Source of the DNA: Candidatus Woesearchaeota archaeon
Lineage (GTDB): Archaea > Nanobdellota > Nanobdellia > Woesearchaeales > GW2011-AR4
DNA: 64,000 nt
Direction: 5' to 3'
NCBI GenBank assembly: GCA_016185755.1
Contig: JACPMX010000015.1
Span: forward strand, 19,496 to 83,495
Shown in pieces: positions 46,792-55,160 of the stretch. The notes under the pieces are model-generated. The model worked only from the letters and a program-made list of their open reading frames with translations. It made no database searches and was not told the origin of the DNA. Position 1 is the first letter of the stretch; each line of letters begins with the position of its first letter. Position numbers and translations under genes: made by a program.

Positions 46792-47859
46792 TTATTGATT
46801 ATCAAACAATTCTTCCATCTCTTCCTTTTGCTGATTAGTCATTTCAGCAAACACATACTTGAAAATGTCTTTTGGGTCAGGAGCTGGCATTTTCTCGAAC
46901 TCCGTGACTGCCTTTTCAACAATGTCCTTTGACCTTGATGCAATGCTTTCTTTATACAAATCATCAAGCAAGCCTTTTTTCCTCATGTATTTTTCAAGCC
47001 TTTCAATTGGGTCTTTTTTTACCCACATTTCAACTTCCTCTTTTGGCCTGTACTTTGACGCATCATCGCTTGTTGAGTGGTCGCACATCCTGTAGGTGAA
47101 GCATTCTATCAATGTAGGCCCTTTTCCGCTCCTTCCCTTTTCAACAGCATCGGCCATTGCCTTGTAAACAGCAAACACATCAATGCCATCAACTTGTATT
47201 CCCTCAAAACCATAAGCGATTGCCTTCTGCGCAATTGTCTCTGAGTGCGTCTGCTCTTTCCTTGGAACTGATATTGCATATTGATTATTTTCGCAGACAA
47301 AAATCACAGGCACATTGAAGACTCCGGCAAAGTTCATCGCCTCATGGAAATCCCCTTTTGAAGTTGCCCCTTCCCCAAAATACGTTGCAGCCACTTGTTT
47401 TGTTCCCCTTAATTTGGCGGCCCATGCAGCTCCGACAGCGTGCACTTCCTGTGTTCCGACAGGGATTGAAATAGGGAAATTGTTCACATTTTGCGGGCTT
47501 TTAAGCCCCCTTTCATCTCCGCTCCAGTATTGCAGAACCTGCACAATTGGGTGTTTTCTTGCAATCAATAATCCGCTGTTCCTGTACATCGGGAAAATGA
47601 AATCATCATCCTTCAAGGCAAAAGCGCTTCCAACCTGGCACGCTTCCTGGCCCTTGAACTGGATGTATGTCCCAAGCCTGCCCTGCCTCTGCATGTTGAA
47701 GGCCTTTTGGTCAAAAACCCTTATCAGAACAAGCATTTCATAGATTTTCTTGATTTCATCATTGGAAAGCTTCGGCATCAATGCCTCATCGCAGTTGCCA
47801 TTCTCATCAAGAACCTGCAAGTACTCTATCTTGAACTCTTTCAGCACCCTTTTAGTCAT
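46792..47859 (-). CDS. pdhA: Pyruvate dehydrogenase E1 alpha subunit
   Basis: A 355-aa thiamine-diphosphate subunit. It has the cofactor motif YFGEGATSKGDFHEAMNFAG followed by VPVIFVCENNQYAIS. MCDHSTSDDASKYRPKEE holds the conserved phosphorylation-loop region. The start was set at ATG 47859; an upstream TTG would add five residues. A TATA element (AATTTATAAATAC, near 47,890) lies about 30 nt upstream. It begins the E1-E2 run. No E3 gene is present nearby. Confidence 0.94.
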   Translation of the reverse strand: MTKRVLKEFKIEYLQVLDENGNCDEALMPKLSNDEIKKIYEMLVLIRVFDQKAFNMQRQGRLGTYIQFKGQEACQVGSAFALKDDDFIFPMYRNSGLLIARKHPIVQVLQYWSGDERGLKSPQNVNNFPISIPVGTQEVHAVGAAWAAKLRGTKQVAATYFGEGATSKGDFHEAMNFAGVFNVPVIFVCENNQYAISVPRKEQTHSETIAQKAIAYGFEGIQVDGIDVFAVYKAMADAVEKGRSGKGPTLIECFTYRMCDHSTSDDASKYRPKEEVEMWVKKDPIERLEKYMRKKGLLDDLYKESIASRSKDIVEKAVTEFEKMPAPDPKDIFKYVFAEMTNQQKEEMEELFDNQ

Positions 47860-47902
47860 GTAAGAACCTCTCAAAAACAGAGTTTAAGGGTATTTATAAA
47901 TT

Positions 47903-48799
47903 TTATTGAAAGGATTTCTGCTGGTTTACTGCATGTTTAACAAACAATTCCCCTGCCTTGTACGAGCTTCTCACAAAAGGCCCTGATGCGCAGAACAAAA
48001 ACCCCAATTCCAATGCTTTCTGCTCAAAATACCTGAATTTTTGCGGCGGAACAAACTCATTTATCGGCAGATGCCAGTCGCTTGGCCTCAGATACTGCCC
48101 GATTGTCAAAATGTCCACATTTATTTTCCTTAAGTCTTTCATTGACTGGATAACTTCGTCATCAGCTTCTCCCAAGCCTAGCATTATGGAAGATTTTGTG
48201 TATATTTTTGGATTTATTTTTTTGACATTCTCCAGAACACTTAATGATTGCTTGTAATTTGCCCTTGCATCCCTTGCTTTTCTTTGAAGCCTTTCAACTG
48301 TCTCAATGTTGTGTGCAATTACCTCAGGCTTTGCGTCGATAATTTTTTTTAAATCTTCGATATTTCCATTAAAGTCAGGAATCAGCACTTCAACAATGAT
48401 TTCAGGATATGCTTTCTTTATTTCCCTTATGCACTCTGCAAAATGCGAAGCCCCCCCATCCCTTAAATCATCCCTGTTGACAGATGTCAGCACAACATAA
48501 TCAAACAGCTTGATTTCAGCCAATGCCTTTGCAATCTTCTTTGGCTCGTCTGCATCAAGCTTCTGCATTGGATTTCCTGTCTTGACAGCGCAGAACCTGC
48601 AGCCGCGGGTGCAAACATCACCCATAAGCATGAATGTCGCTGTTCCGCCGTTCCAGCACTCTGAAATGTTCGGGCAATGAGCAGATTCGCATACAGTATG
48701 CAATTCGTGTTTTTTTAAAGTATCTTTAATGTTCGAGAATTCATCACTTACTGTCAACTTGATTTTCAGCCATTGGGGCTTTTCGAGGTTTTGCTGCAT
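47903..48799 (-). CDS. lipA: Lipoyl synthase
   Basis: A 298-aa radical-SAM enzyme inserting two sulfurs into octanoyl groups on lipoyl domains. It has the auxiliary-cluster motif CESAHCPNISEC and the radical-SAM triad CTRGCRFC. The C-terminal FVRSSYKAGE supplies the Ser ligand of the auxiliary cluster. The length matches the family. It is upstream of pdhA on the same strand with its own TATA element, and works with lplA at 42.7 kb. Confidence 0.95.
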   Translation of the reverse strand: MQQNLEKPQWLKIKLTVSDEFSNIKDTLKKHELHTVCESAHCPNISECWNGGTATFMLMGDVCTRGCRFCAVKTGNPMQKLDADEPKKIAKALAEIKLFDYVVLTSVNRDDLRDGGASHFAECIREIKKAYPEIIVEVLIPDFNGNIEDLKKIIDAKPEVIAHNIETVERLQRKARDARANYKQSLSVLENVKKINPKIYTKSSIMLGLGEADDEVIQSMKDLRKINVDILTIGQYLRPSDWHLPINEFVPPQKFRYFEQKALELGFLFCASGPFVRSSYKAGELFVKHAVNQQKSFQ

Positions 48800-48907
48800 G
48801 TATTTATTTTAATCTTAAGTTTTATAAATGTTTTTATAAAAAATGGGATTATTCATCCTTTTAAATAAACAAAAATTTTATAAACTAATTAGTAATAACT
48901 ACACTTA

Positions 48908-49171
48908 ATGGACCGATTGAATACTCAAGCTGAAAGAAACATTGGATATGTTGTCAGTGTAGTGGGGGAACAACCAGGTGAATTGACAGACTTTGACCTT
49001 ACACTGCAAACTAGACTAAAACATGACCCATTAAATCCATTAGGTTTAAAAGAGGCAAGGGATGCTATCGCTGAAGCCAAACAAAGAGGTTTAATCAGGT
49101 CTGAACCTAGAAGTGGTCCCTTAGCCCATCTTTATGGTGATTCAGAAGTGTATTATCCAACCACACAATAA
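48908..49171 (+). CDS. 87-aa protein of unknown function
   Basis: A small soluble protein starting MDRLNTQAERNIGYVVSVVG. The middle, LKEARDAIAEAKQRGLIRSE, looks like the end of a winged-helix fold, but the match is weak. The ATG follows TTTTATAAAC by about 31 nt, so it has its own promoter. AT-rich codon use resembles the other orphan genes here. Function unknown. Confidence 0.5.
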   Translation: MDRLNTQAERNIGYVVSVVGEQPGELTDFDLTLQTRLKHDPLNPLGLKEARDAIAEAKQRGLIRSEPRSGPLAHLYGDSEVYYPTTQ

Positions 49172-49195
49172 ATTTTTTTAATTCTGAATTAAATT

Positions 49196-49507
49196 TTACT
49201 TCAACTCTCCCAAAGCCCATGCCTTCAGCTTTTCATACTTCTGGTTGCCGCACAGCTTCTTGCCTGTTTTTTCATTGAAGAACAAAGGGATTCCCCCGCA
49301 AAAAACGCTTCCATCGGCATTCTTGTCAATACTTTCAAGCCATGCTGCATTCTCCGCATCATGCCAGACTTCAACATGCTCTATTTTCAGCCCGGTTTCC
49401 TTCTCAAGCTGCTCAATCAATGGATCCATCTCCTTGCAGTGCACGCATTCAGTGCCTGAGAACATTATCAGCCTTCCGGCATTTTCCCTGCTTATTGTGT
49501 CGCTCAT
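49196..49507 (-). CDS. Thioredoxin-like protein with CxxC
   Basis: A 103-aa protein with a thioredoxin-type start RLIMFSGTECVHCKEMDPLI, redox motif CVHC, then a VEVWHD strand and a cis-Pro turn, GGIPLFFNE, as in thioredoxin folds. CGNQKYEKLKAWA forms the last helix. It probably reduces or exchanges cytosolic disulfides; the partner is unknown. A TATA element lies about 27 nt upstream, consistent with a leaderless transcript. Confidence 0.82.
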   Translation of the reverse strand: MSDTISRENAGRLIMFSGTECVHCKEMDPLIEQLEKETGLKIEHVEVWHDAENAAWLESIDKNADGSVFCGGIPLFFNEKTGKKLCGNQKYEKLKAWALGELK

Positions 49508-49604
49508 TTTAAATCAGAATTAATTTCATCTTATTTAAAAATTTTTGTTTTATAAAAAATATAATGTTCCATAATAGCCTGCAATGGAGCTTTAAAGAAA
49601 GACG

Positions 49605-50027
49605 CTAATGTGAATTTTCTGGGGCAGCTTTACCAATAGAAAATAATGTATCATAATCCAAAACTAGCTCCAAGTCTTTAACTAGGCAATCTCTGCCACT
49701 TATTCGAGCTTCTTCCCGAAGTCTTTGAATTTCGCTAAAATTAAAGAGAGAAGCTCCACCATTAAAATCTTCATCTATAAGTGTTACCCTAGATTCACCT
49801 GTTTGTTTAGCTTTTTGTATCTTTTCATAAGGAGCTTTATAAGGGCCAAGCCACACATATTTATGCCCATTAAGAATGGAAATTAAATCATCCCTTACTA
49901 AACTTACATGGCCCAATTTTGGAACACCCCCAAATGTTCTAACTACTTCAGGCTCTGGAGCATAGCCTACTTTCAACATTAAACTATCAACTGCATGATG
50001 GTATGCTCTTAAGAAGTTTTCTAGCAT
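49605..50027 (-). CDS. 140-aa protein of unknown function
   Basis: A soluble protein beginning MLENFLRAYHHAVDSLMLKV. It has a GLU/ASP-rich beta core (KYVWLGPYKAPYEKI, VTLIDEDFNGGASLFNF) and a helical end. No family recognised. The ATG is about 26 nt after TATTTAAATA, so leaderless. Codon use is AT-rich (GAT, AAA, TTA), unlike the metabolic genes. Confidence 0.5.
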   Translation of the reverse strand: MLENFLRAYHHAVDSLMLKVGYAPEPEVVRTFGGVPKLGHVSLVRDDLISILNGHKYVWLGPYKAPYEKIQKAKQTGESRVTLIDEDFNGGASLFNFSEIQRLREEARISGRDCLVKDLELVLDYDTLFSIGKAAPENSH

Positions 50028-50075
50028 TTTTAAATGAAGCCCAGTTTATATTTAAATATCTTTTGATAAGTCTCA

Positions 50076-50543
50076 TTAAATTTGCTTTTCCAGCCAGACA
50101 GTGTCATTTGGCATGAAAGGCGGTGTTGAGAACAATATTATCTCAAGCGGTGCATCTCCAACCCTTTCGATGCTGTGCTGGGTTCCTGCAGGAATAGCAA
50201 GCAAATTGCCCGGCCCAACCTCCTGAGTAACATCCCTTATGGTTGCCTTGGCCCTTCCCTTGTAGATATAGACAAAATGATTTTCCTTTGGATGCATGTG
50301 CATCGGTATTTTGTCATCAAGCCTGATAAGCTCAATGCTGCCGGTTTGCGCCTCTGAAAGAACAGAATATTTGAAGTACGGGCTTTCCAAATCTAATTGC
50401 CCCATTCTTTTTGCAACGTCATAAAATCCGGCCTGCAGGGGCTTTTTTGCCAGGCTTTTTATGTCTCCCGGAAGAATGTAACCGACAACCAAGCCTATTG
50501 TAAAAAGAAGAATGAACAGTGTTTGCATCGTCTTCTTTTTCAT
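50076..50543 (-). CDS. Membrane-anchored cupin protein
   Basis: A 155-aa protein with an N-terminal anchor (LFILLFTIGLVVGYILPG) and a cupin barrel. Motif 1 is PMHMHPKENHFVYIYKG with the His/Glu metal ligands, and motif 2 is GNLLAIPAGTQHSIERVG. Cupins bind a metal and serve as enzymes or sensors. The anchor places it outside the cytosol or at the membrane surface. The substrate cannot be told. Confidence 0.85.
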   Translation of the reverse strand: MKKKTMQTLFILLFTIGLVVGYILPGDIKSLAKKPLQAGFYDVAKRMGQLDLESPYFKYSVLSEAQTGSIELIRLDDKIPMHMHPKENHFVYIYKGRAKATIRDVTQEVGPGNLLAIPAGTQHSIERVGDAPLEIILFSTPPFMPNDTVWLEKQI

Positions 50544-50654
50544 GTTTTTTAATTCTGCTCAGGGTAATATAAATACTTTTTGGTAGTAATTAAGAAAATT
50601 TACTACTTAAAGAAACAACAAATTATTTAAATTAACAAGCTGTCCAATAAGGGT

Positions 50655-51239
50655 ATGATTAAAGAAGATCTCGCTACAATGGTGAATAGGGCAAGGAGCG
50701 GGGACCAGCGAGCATTCGATGAACTTTACATTGCTGTGCAACCTGAAATCATGAATTACGTACTTAAGCGTCTTCGTGCAGAACCTTATATTGCTGAGGA
50801 TATAGCTCATGAGGCGATGAAAACTGCTTTCAGGAAGCTGGATAAATTAAGAACGCCTCAGGCTTTTCCCTACTGGGTCCACCGTATAGCAATTAATATG
50901 TATAAAAATTACATGCGAACCCAAAAAAGATTGAAATATGCAATAACTGTATCATTAAGCGATGGGTTAGAAAATATTGCAGAATTAGTCCCCGACACTC
51001 GGCAAGGCTCTGATAATACGGCTACTTATAATGAGCTTAGAGCGCACGTTGTTAGGGCATTAGAGGGCATGCCTTCAATCTATAGGAAAACTATTATCGC
51101 TGACGGCCATACGCATGCGGAAAGCGCCGCTTTATTAAATCTGAAATTGGATGCTTTCAAAACAAGACTTCATAGAGCGCGTGCAATGTTGTCCACTGAA
51201 TTGAGAAGACACTATCCAGAAGAATATATCCCCGTTTAA
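50655..51239 (+). CDS. ECF sigma-70-like protein (bacterial type) in an archaeal context
   Basis: A 194-aa protein with the sigma region 2 pattern: RARSGDQRAFDELYIAVQPE at residues 11-30, YIAEDIAHEAMKTAFRKL, then PQAFPYWVHRIAINMYKNY. The sigma region 4 pattern follows at residues 135-185: ALEGMPSIYRKTIIADGHT, HAESAALLNLKLDAFKTRL and HRARAMLSTEL. In bacteria such proteins recruit core RNA polymerase. No anti-sigma gene is adjacent. The ATG lies about 28 nt after an archaeal TATA element (ATTATTTAAATTA). The role in an archaeon, whose RNA polymerase uses TBP/TFB, is unclear. Confidence 0.8.
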   Translation: MIKEDLATMVNRARSGDQRAFDELYIAVQPEIMNYVLKRLRAEPYIAEDIAHEAMKTAFRKLDKLRTPQAFPYWVHRIAINMYKNYMRTQKRLKYAITVSLSDGLENIAELVPDTRQGSDNTATYNELRAHVVRALEGMPSIYRKTIIADGHTHAESAALLNLKLDAFKTRLHRARAMLSTELRRHYPEEYIPV

Positions 51240-51312
51240 AACAAATTCTCTTATACATAAAAAAACCCAAAACTTTTTATTAAGGGTTACATTAATTCTC
51301 TAAGGATTAGAA

Positions 51313-52158
51313 ATGAAACAATACCTCAATGCCTTAAGCCATGTAATTGAAAACGGAACAGACAAGGAAAGCAGGACAGGCATTTCTACAAGAGCTGTTT
51401 TTGGGATGCAGCTCAGGTTCAATATGGAAGATGGATTCCCTGCAATGACAACCAAAAAGCTTGCATGGAATTCAGTTGCCAGCGAATTATTGTGGTTCAT
51501 AGAAGGCTCTGGCGACGAGAGAAGGCTGGCGGAAATCCTTTATGGCACGAGGGATGAAGGCAAAAAAACAATCTGGACAGCAAACGCGGAATCTGAATAC
51601 TGGAAGCCAAAGGCAAAATTCAAGGGTGATTTGGGAAGAATTTACGGGGTGCAATGGCGAAAATGGAAAGCCCCGCATGGAAAAGAGATTGACCAGCTTG
51701 CAGAAGCCATAAAGATGATAAAGGAAAATCCCACAAGCCGCAGGATAATAGTCAATGCATGGAATCCGGGAGAGATTGAGGAAATGGCGCTGCCCCCATG
51801 CCACACTTTTTTCCAGTTCTTTGTAGCAGATGGGAAGTTGTCACTGCAGATGTACCAGAGGTCATGCGACATGTTTCTAGGGGTTCCATTCAACATTGCC
51901 TCATACTCCTTGCTTCTTCACATGGTTGCGCAAGCAACTAATCTTAAGCCTTATGAATTCGTGCATACGCTTGGAGACGCCCATATATACCACAACCATT
52001 TTTCACAGGTAAAGGAGCAGTTGTCAAGGAAGCCGTTCCCATTGCCGAAGCTCTGGCTTAATCCGGAAATAAAAAATATTGATGATTTCAGGATGGAAGA
52101 CATAAAGCTTGAGAACTACCAATTCCATCCTGCAATAAAGGCGGAGATGGCTGTTTAA
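51313..52158 (+). CDS. thyA: Thymidylate synthase
   Basis: A 281-aa folate-dependent enzyme methylating dUMP to dTMP. The catalytic Cys is C163 in ALPPCHTFFQF, followed by QRSCDMFLGVPFNIASYSLL and YEFVHTLGDAHIYHNHF for nucleotide binding. The length is slightly above the bacterial norm of 264. The folA gene begins one base after its stop, giving the classic thyA-folA pair that recycles dihydrofolate. A TATA element (CTTTTTATTAAG) lies about 35 nt upstream. Confidence 0.95.
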   Translation: MKQYLNALSHVIENGTDKESRTGISTRAVFGMQLRFNMEDGFPAMTTKKLAWNSVASELLWFIEGSGDERRLAEILYGTRDEGKKTIWTANAESEYWKPKAKFKGDLGRIYGVQWRKWKAPHGKEIDQLAEAIKMIKENPTSRRIIVNAWNPGEIEEMALPPCHTFFQFFVADGKLSLQMYQRSCDMFLGVPFNIASYSLLLHMVAQATNLKPYEFVHTLGDAHIYHNHFSQVKEQLSRKPFPLPKLWLNPEIKNIDDFRMEDIKLENYQFHPAIKAEMAV

Positions 52159-52159
52159 A

Positions 52160-52648
52160 ATGATAATATCATTAATAGTTGCAATGGATGAAAACCGGGT
52201 GATAGGATATAAAAATAAATTACCCTGGAATCTGCCTTCTGAACTGAAGTATTTCAGGGAAGCAACAAAAGGAAAGCCAGTCATAATGGGCAGGAAAACC
52301 CACGATTCAATAGGGAGGCCGATGCCTGAAAGGCTGAACATAATAATAACAAGGGACAGGAATTACAAGGCAGATGGCTGCGTTGTTGTCAACAGCAAGG
52401 AAGACGCCGTCAAGGCTGCAGAAGGCAATGATGAGATAATGGTGATAGGCGGGGCTGAAATTTATAAATTGTTTTTGCCCATCGCAAACAGGCTCTACGT
52501 GACCAGAGTCCACGGCTCATTCAATGGAGACACTTATTTTCCGGAGTTCAATGAAAATGAATGGGTTAAAGTGAAAGAAAAATTTTTTGAAAAAGATGAT
52601 GAAAACAGGCACAGCTACACCATAGCTGTTTTGGAAAGGAAAAATTAA
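52160..52648 (+). CDS. folA: Dihydrofolate reductase
   Basis: A 162-aa enzyme reducing dihydrofolate to tetrahydrofolate with NADPH. It begins MIISLIVAMDENRVIGYKN and contains KLPWNLPSELKYF (substrate Trp and acidic region), VIMGRKTHDSIG and IMVIGGAEIYKLF for NADPH. The length is typical. It is cotranscribed with thyA. A THF supply fits the presence of purN and purH downstream. Confidence 0.95.
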   Translation: MIISLIVAMDENRVIGYKNKLPWNLPSELKYFREATKGKPVIMGRKTHDSIGRPMPERLNIIITRDRNYKADGCVVVNSKEDAVKAAEGNDEIMVIGGAEIYKLFLPIANRLYVTRVHGSFNGDTYFPEFNENEWVKVKEKFFEKDDENRHSYTIAVLERKN

Positions 52649-52660
52649 TCTCTTTTTTCT

Positions 52661-53470
52661 CTATAGCTTAATCTTATTCAATAAAGGCACAAGAATATTC
52701 CCTATTGCCAGAGCAAGCAGTATATCATGCCTTGGAATGAAAAAGCGGAATGAAATGAGCAGCACTGCAACGAAAACCCCATATATGATCCTCTGGCTTC
52801 TCTGCGAAGGGCTTGTCTTTGGCTCAATCAGCATGAACATCGCAAAAAAGTAAATGACTCCGCCGTTTATTATTTCATAATAGGTTTCCATCAATGGGGA
52901 TGGCTGCATGGGGCATCGCATGCCCATCATCCCGCATGTCACAGGGCTTGAGACATTAATTAAGAGAACAAGAATGAAGTAAGCTGCCAGGAAGCTCATT
53001 CCCAAGTCAAATCTTCTAAGGCGCCATAAGATAAAAATCCCAAAAACCAATGCCAAAATTAAAGGCGATGAAATCCACCACGTATGCGAAGCTCCAAAGA
53101 GAGCTGAAACAAGCAGGATCCCAAGATTTGCGGGATTAAATATGTGCTTTTGCCGATACTTAATCAAATGCTTTGACAAAATTGCAACAATTCCTGCAAC
53201 TACATAAATATACCATTGCATATCCTGGGTCAGCAATCCGCCTATGAACAAGCCTGAAATAATCGCGCTTTGTGGAAAAATAAGTTCTTTTGACTTTACA
53301 TATTCTATAACTAAATCCAGTATTGTTGTTGTCAATCCTGCAATAAGAATTGGAATCAATGCCTTTGCCCCAAATCCATAGGAAAAAGCGCTTATCAGGC
53401 TCAGGACAATCAGGAAACCAATCATGTACTGGTAAACTGTAAATTTGCCTAGCAGCGATTTGATGTTCAT
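52661..53470 (-). CDS. RnfD/NqrB-like membrane protein without its complex
   Basis: A 269-aa protein with about eight membrane spans. KHIFNPANLGILLV matches the FNP motif of RnfD/NqrB, and the segment FFAMFMLIEPKTSP matches their F-x-A-x-D/E-P-x-TSP end. The usual (S)GATPL motif, where FMN is attached to Thr, reads MQPSPLME here, so covalent flavin is doubtful. No rnfABCEG genes accompany it. It is the last of three minus-strand genes with a zinc ribbon and a small membrane protein. Confidence 0.7.
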   Translation of the reverse strand: MNIKSLLGKFTVYQYMIGFLIVLSLISAFSYGFGAKALIPILIAGLTTTILDLVIEYVKSKELIFPQSAIISGLFIGGLLTQDMQWYIYVVAGIVAILSKHLIKYRQKHIFNPANLGILLVSALFGASHTWWISSPLILALVFGIFILWRLRRFDLGMSFLAAYFILVLLINVSSPVTCGMMGMRCPMQPSPLMETYYEIINGGVIYFFAMFMLIEPKTSPSQRSQRIIYGVFVAVLLISFRFFIPRHDILLALAIGNILVPLLNKIKL

Positions 53471-53477
53471 AAGCCCC

Positions 53478-53669
53478 CTAGCTATGATATACTTTTTTGT
53501 TTATGTGGTAAACCACAAAAAAAGATATTAACAATCCAAATACCAAAAATCCCAGGAATTCATTTAAGCTGCCTGTCCCAAGGAACAGGATTGCGACAAT
53601 GCCGGAAACGCTTCCTATTATCCAGCCTTTTATCACTTCTGCAACTGTCAGCCAAAAAACCTTGTCCAT
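53478..53669 (-). CDS. 63-aa two-span membrane protein
   Basis: A small protein with spans KGWIIGSVSGIVAILFL and LGFLVFGLLISFFVVYH. No family recognised. It lies between the zinc-ribbon gene and the RnfD-like gene on the same strand with spacings of 3 and 7 nt, so it is probably cotranscribed with them and could be a partner of the RnfD-like protein. Confidence 0.6.
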   Translation of the reverse strand: MDKVFWLTVAEVIKGWIIGSVSGIVAILFLGTGSLNEFLGFLVFGLLISFFVVYHINKKVYHS

Positions 53670-53672
53670 TTT

Positions 53673-53873
53673 CTATTTCTTTCTAGTCCTTTGGGAGCCG
53701 CCCTTTTTATATATTGTGTATCTTCCCTTTGCTTTTTGGCTTGCCTTTTGCTCGGGATAAACTTCATAAACTGCCCTTTCATCAAAGCCGCATTCATTGC
53801 ATTTGATGACTTTTATGCCCATGTAGCTTAAAACTTTGACATTGTTGGAGCCGCATCTGGGGCATTTTCCCAT
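53673..53873 (-). CDS. Zinc-ribbon protein, 66 aa
   Basis: A 66-aa protein beginning MGKCPRCGSNNVKVLSYMGI with CPRC and CNEC pairs (KVIKCNECGFDERAVYEVY), forming a zinc ribbon of the type in transcription or ribosome-associated proteins. The Lys/Arg-rich tail (YTIYKKGGSQRTRKK) suggests nucleic-acid binding. It is the first gene of the three-gene run to the RnfD-like gene. Confidence 0.75.
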   Translation of the reverse strand: MGKCPRCGSNNVKVLSYMGIKVIKCNECGFDERAVYEVYPEQKASQKAKGRYTIYKKGGSQRTRKK

Positions 53874-53896
53874 TAAGAATTAATATCTGAAGAAGT

Positions 53897-54184
53897 TTAT
53901 ATTATTTTCTCTCCCGTTTCCTTGTTCTTGATGTGTATGACATTGACAGGGCATGAGTCAGCAGATTCCCTATTTACTTGGTAATCTTTCTCCTCTATGT
54001 CAAGCTCTTCCCACTCATCATCCCTTTTCCTGCACCCGACAATGTCTGACTTGCCGTCCTCGCTCATTACCCAGAAGTCAGGCGCGACAGCGGCGCATGC
54101 AGCGCACCCTATGCAGTTGGGCCTGTCGTGCTCTATCCTGTACTTCCTGGCGCTTTCCTGGACAGTTTGAGTTTCTTCAGCCAT
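53897..54184 (-). CDS. Ferredoxin
   Basis: A 95-aa iron-sulfur electron carrier. The first Cys set is CIGCAACAAVAP and the closing one is SADSCPVNVIHIK. This is one complete CxxCxxC...CP cluster site with an acidic insertion (CRKRDDEWEELDIEEKD) in place of the second cluster. ATG 54184 was preferred over an ATG at 54199 because ATTTATATATGC (centred near 54,213) is then about 29 nt upstream, as in a leaderless gene. Its electron partner is not indicated. Confidence 0.88.
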   Translation of the reverse strand: MAEETQTVQESARKYRIEHDRPNCIGCAACAAVAPDFWVMSEDGKSDIVGCRKRDDEWEELDIEEKDYQVNRESADSCPVNVIHIKNKETGEKII

Positions 54185-54251
54185 TTGAGAAATTAACATT
54201 GTTAAGCATATATAAATTTTTGGTTAGTTAGCTGGTTAAACAGTGATATAT

Positions 54252-55112
54252 TTAAAATTTATTGACATTAATGAAATAGATTCCTATCACTATCAAGGCT
54301 ATAGCTGCCAACTTGGTAAAAACAGCCTTTTTATAGATATTCTCCTTAACAATACCTGGAAAATAAACTGAGCAAATTGTAGTCAGGATGAATACAAATG
54401 TGGGCAAAGCAGAGCTTCCTAACGCAGTTACAAGGGATATCGGCCCGTTTAGGATGGCATACCCGGAAAACACAAATGCCGAGAAATCAATGAGCATCTT
54501 GAATGCCATCAATCCTTTTATATTGGGGCTCATTTGCTTGAAAGTATTGGCTGCGTCTTTCCTTACATAAGGCAAAAACAAAACAAATAATGCCGTAAAG
54601 CTGGCAAGCCTTAGCCATAAAAATGCGCTCCAAAAGCCTGTTGCGCTGTAGATATGCTTTGAGGAAATCAAAGCAAAGGCAATGAGGAATTCTGAAACAA
54701 GCATAAGCCAGAATGCTTTCCCCAATTTAAACAAGCCGTTTATTTTTTTATATGAAATTATTATGCCTGCGCCAAGCAGGAGCAAAAACCCGATAAAGTC
54801 GCTTTTTGTCAGCGTTTCCCCCAAAAATAAAAATGACAAAACAAGGACAAAAACAGGCCCAAGCTGGAATAATATTGCAATTTTTGATATGTCGTCATAT
54901 TGGACTGCCTTATAGTAAACAGACACAGCTGCACTCAACATAACTCCGGAAAACAATGCAATCAGAAAATCCGCAAATTTTAACGGCTCGAACCCTGCAA
55001 AGGGCAGCAAAAATATCAGGAATATATTCATGACGCCATTTAGTATTATAAAAACCAAAGGATTTTTTATATACCCTCTTGAAATTACAAATTTATCTAT
55101 CAGGGAAGTCAC
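54252..55112 (-). CDS. EamA-type (DMT) transporter
   Basis: A 286-aa membrane protein with about ten hydrophobic segments and the EamA pattern of two halves (VSVYYKAVQYDDISKIAILFQ, FLFLGETLTKSDFIGFLLL ... YAILNGPISLVTALGSS). Such transporters move metabolites or act as permeases; the substrate is unknown. The start codon at 55112 appears to be GTG. It stands alone between ferredoxin and the permease. Confidence 0.82.
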   Translation of the reverse strand: MTSLIDKFVISRGYIKNPLVFIILNGVMNIFLIFLLPFAGFEPLKFADFLIALFSGVMLSAAVSVYYKAVQYDDISKIAILFQLGPVFVLVLSFLFLGETLTKSDFIGFLLLLGAGIIISYKKINGLFKLGKAFWLMLVSEFLIAFALISSKHIYSATGFWSAFLWLRLASFTALFVLFLPYVRKDAANTFKQMSPNIKGLMAFKMLIDFSAFVFSGYAILNGPISLVTALGSSALPTFVFILTTICSVYFPGIVKENIYKKAVFTKLAAIALIVIGIYFINVNKF

Positions 55113-55160
55113 AGACTAGATTCCCTGCGCGATTAAAACGAAATAAATCCAGCTTGCCAC

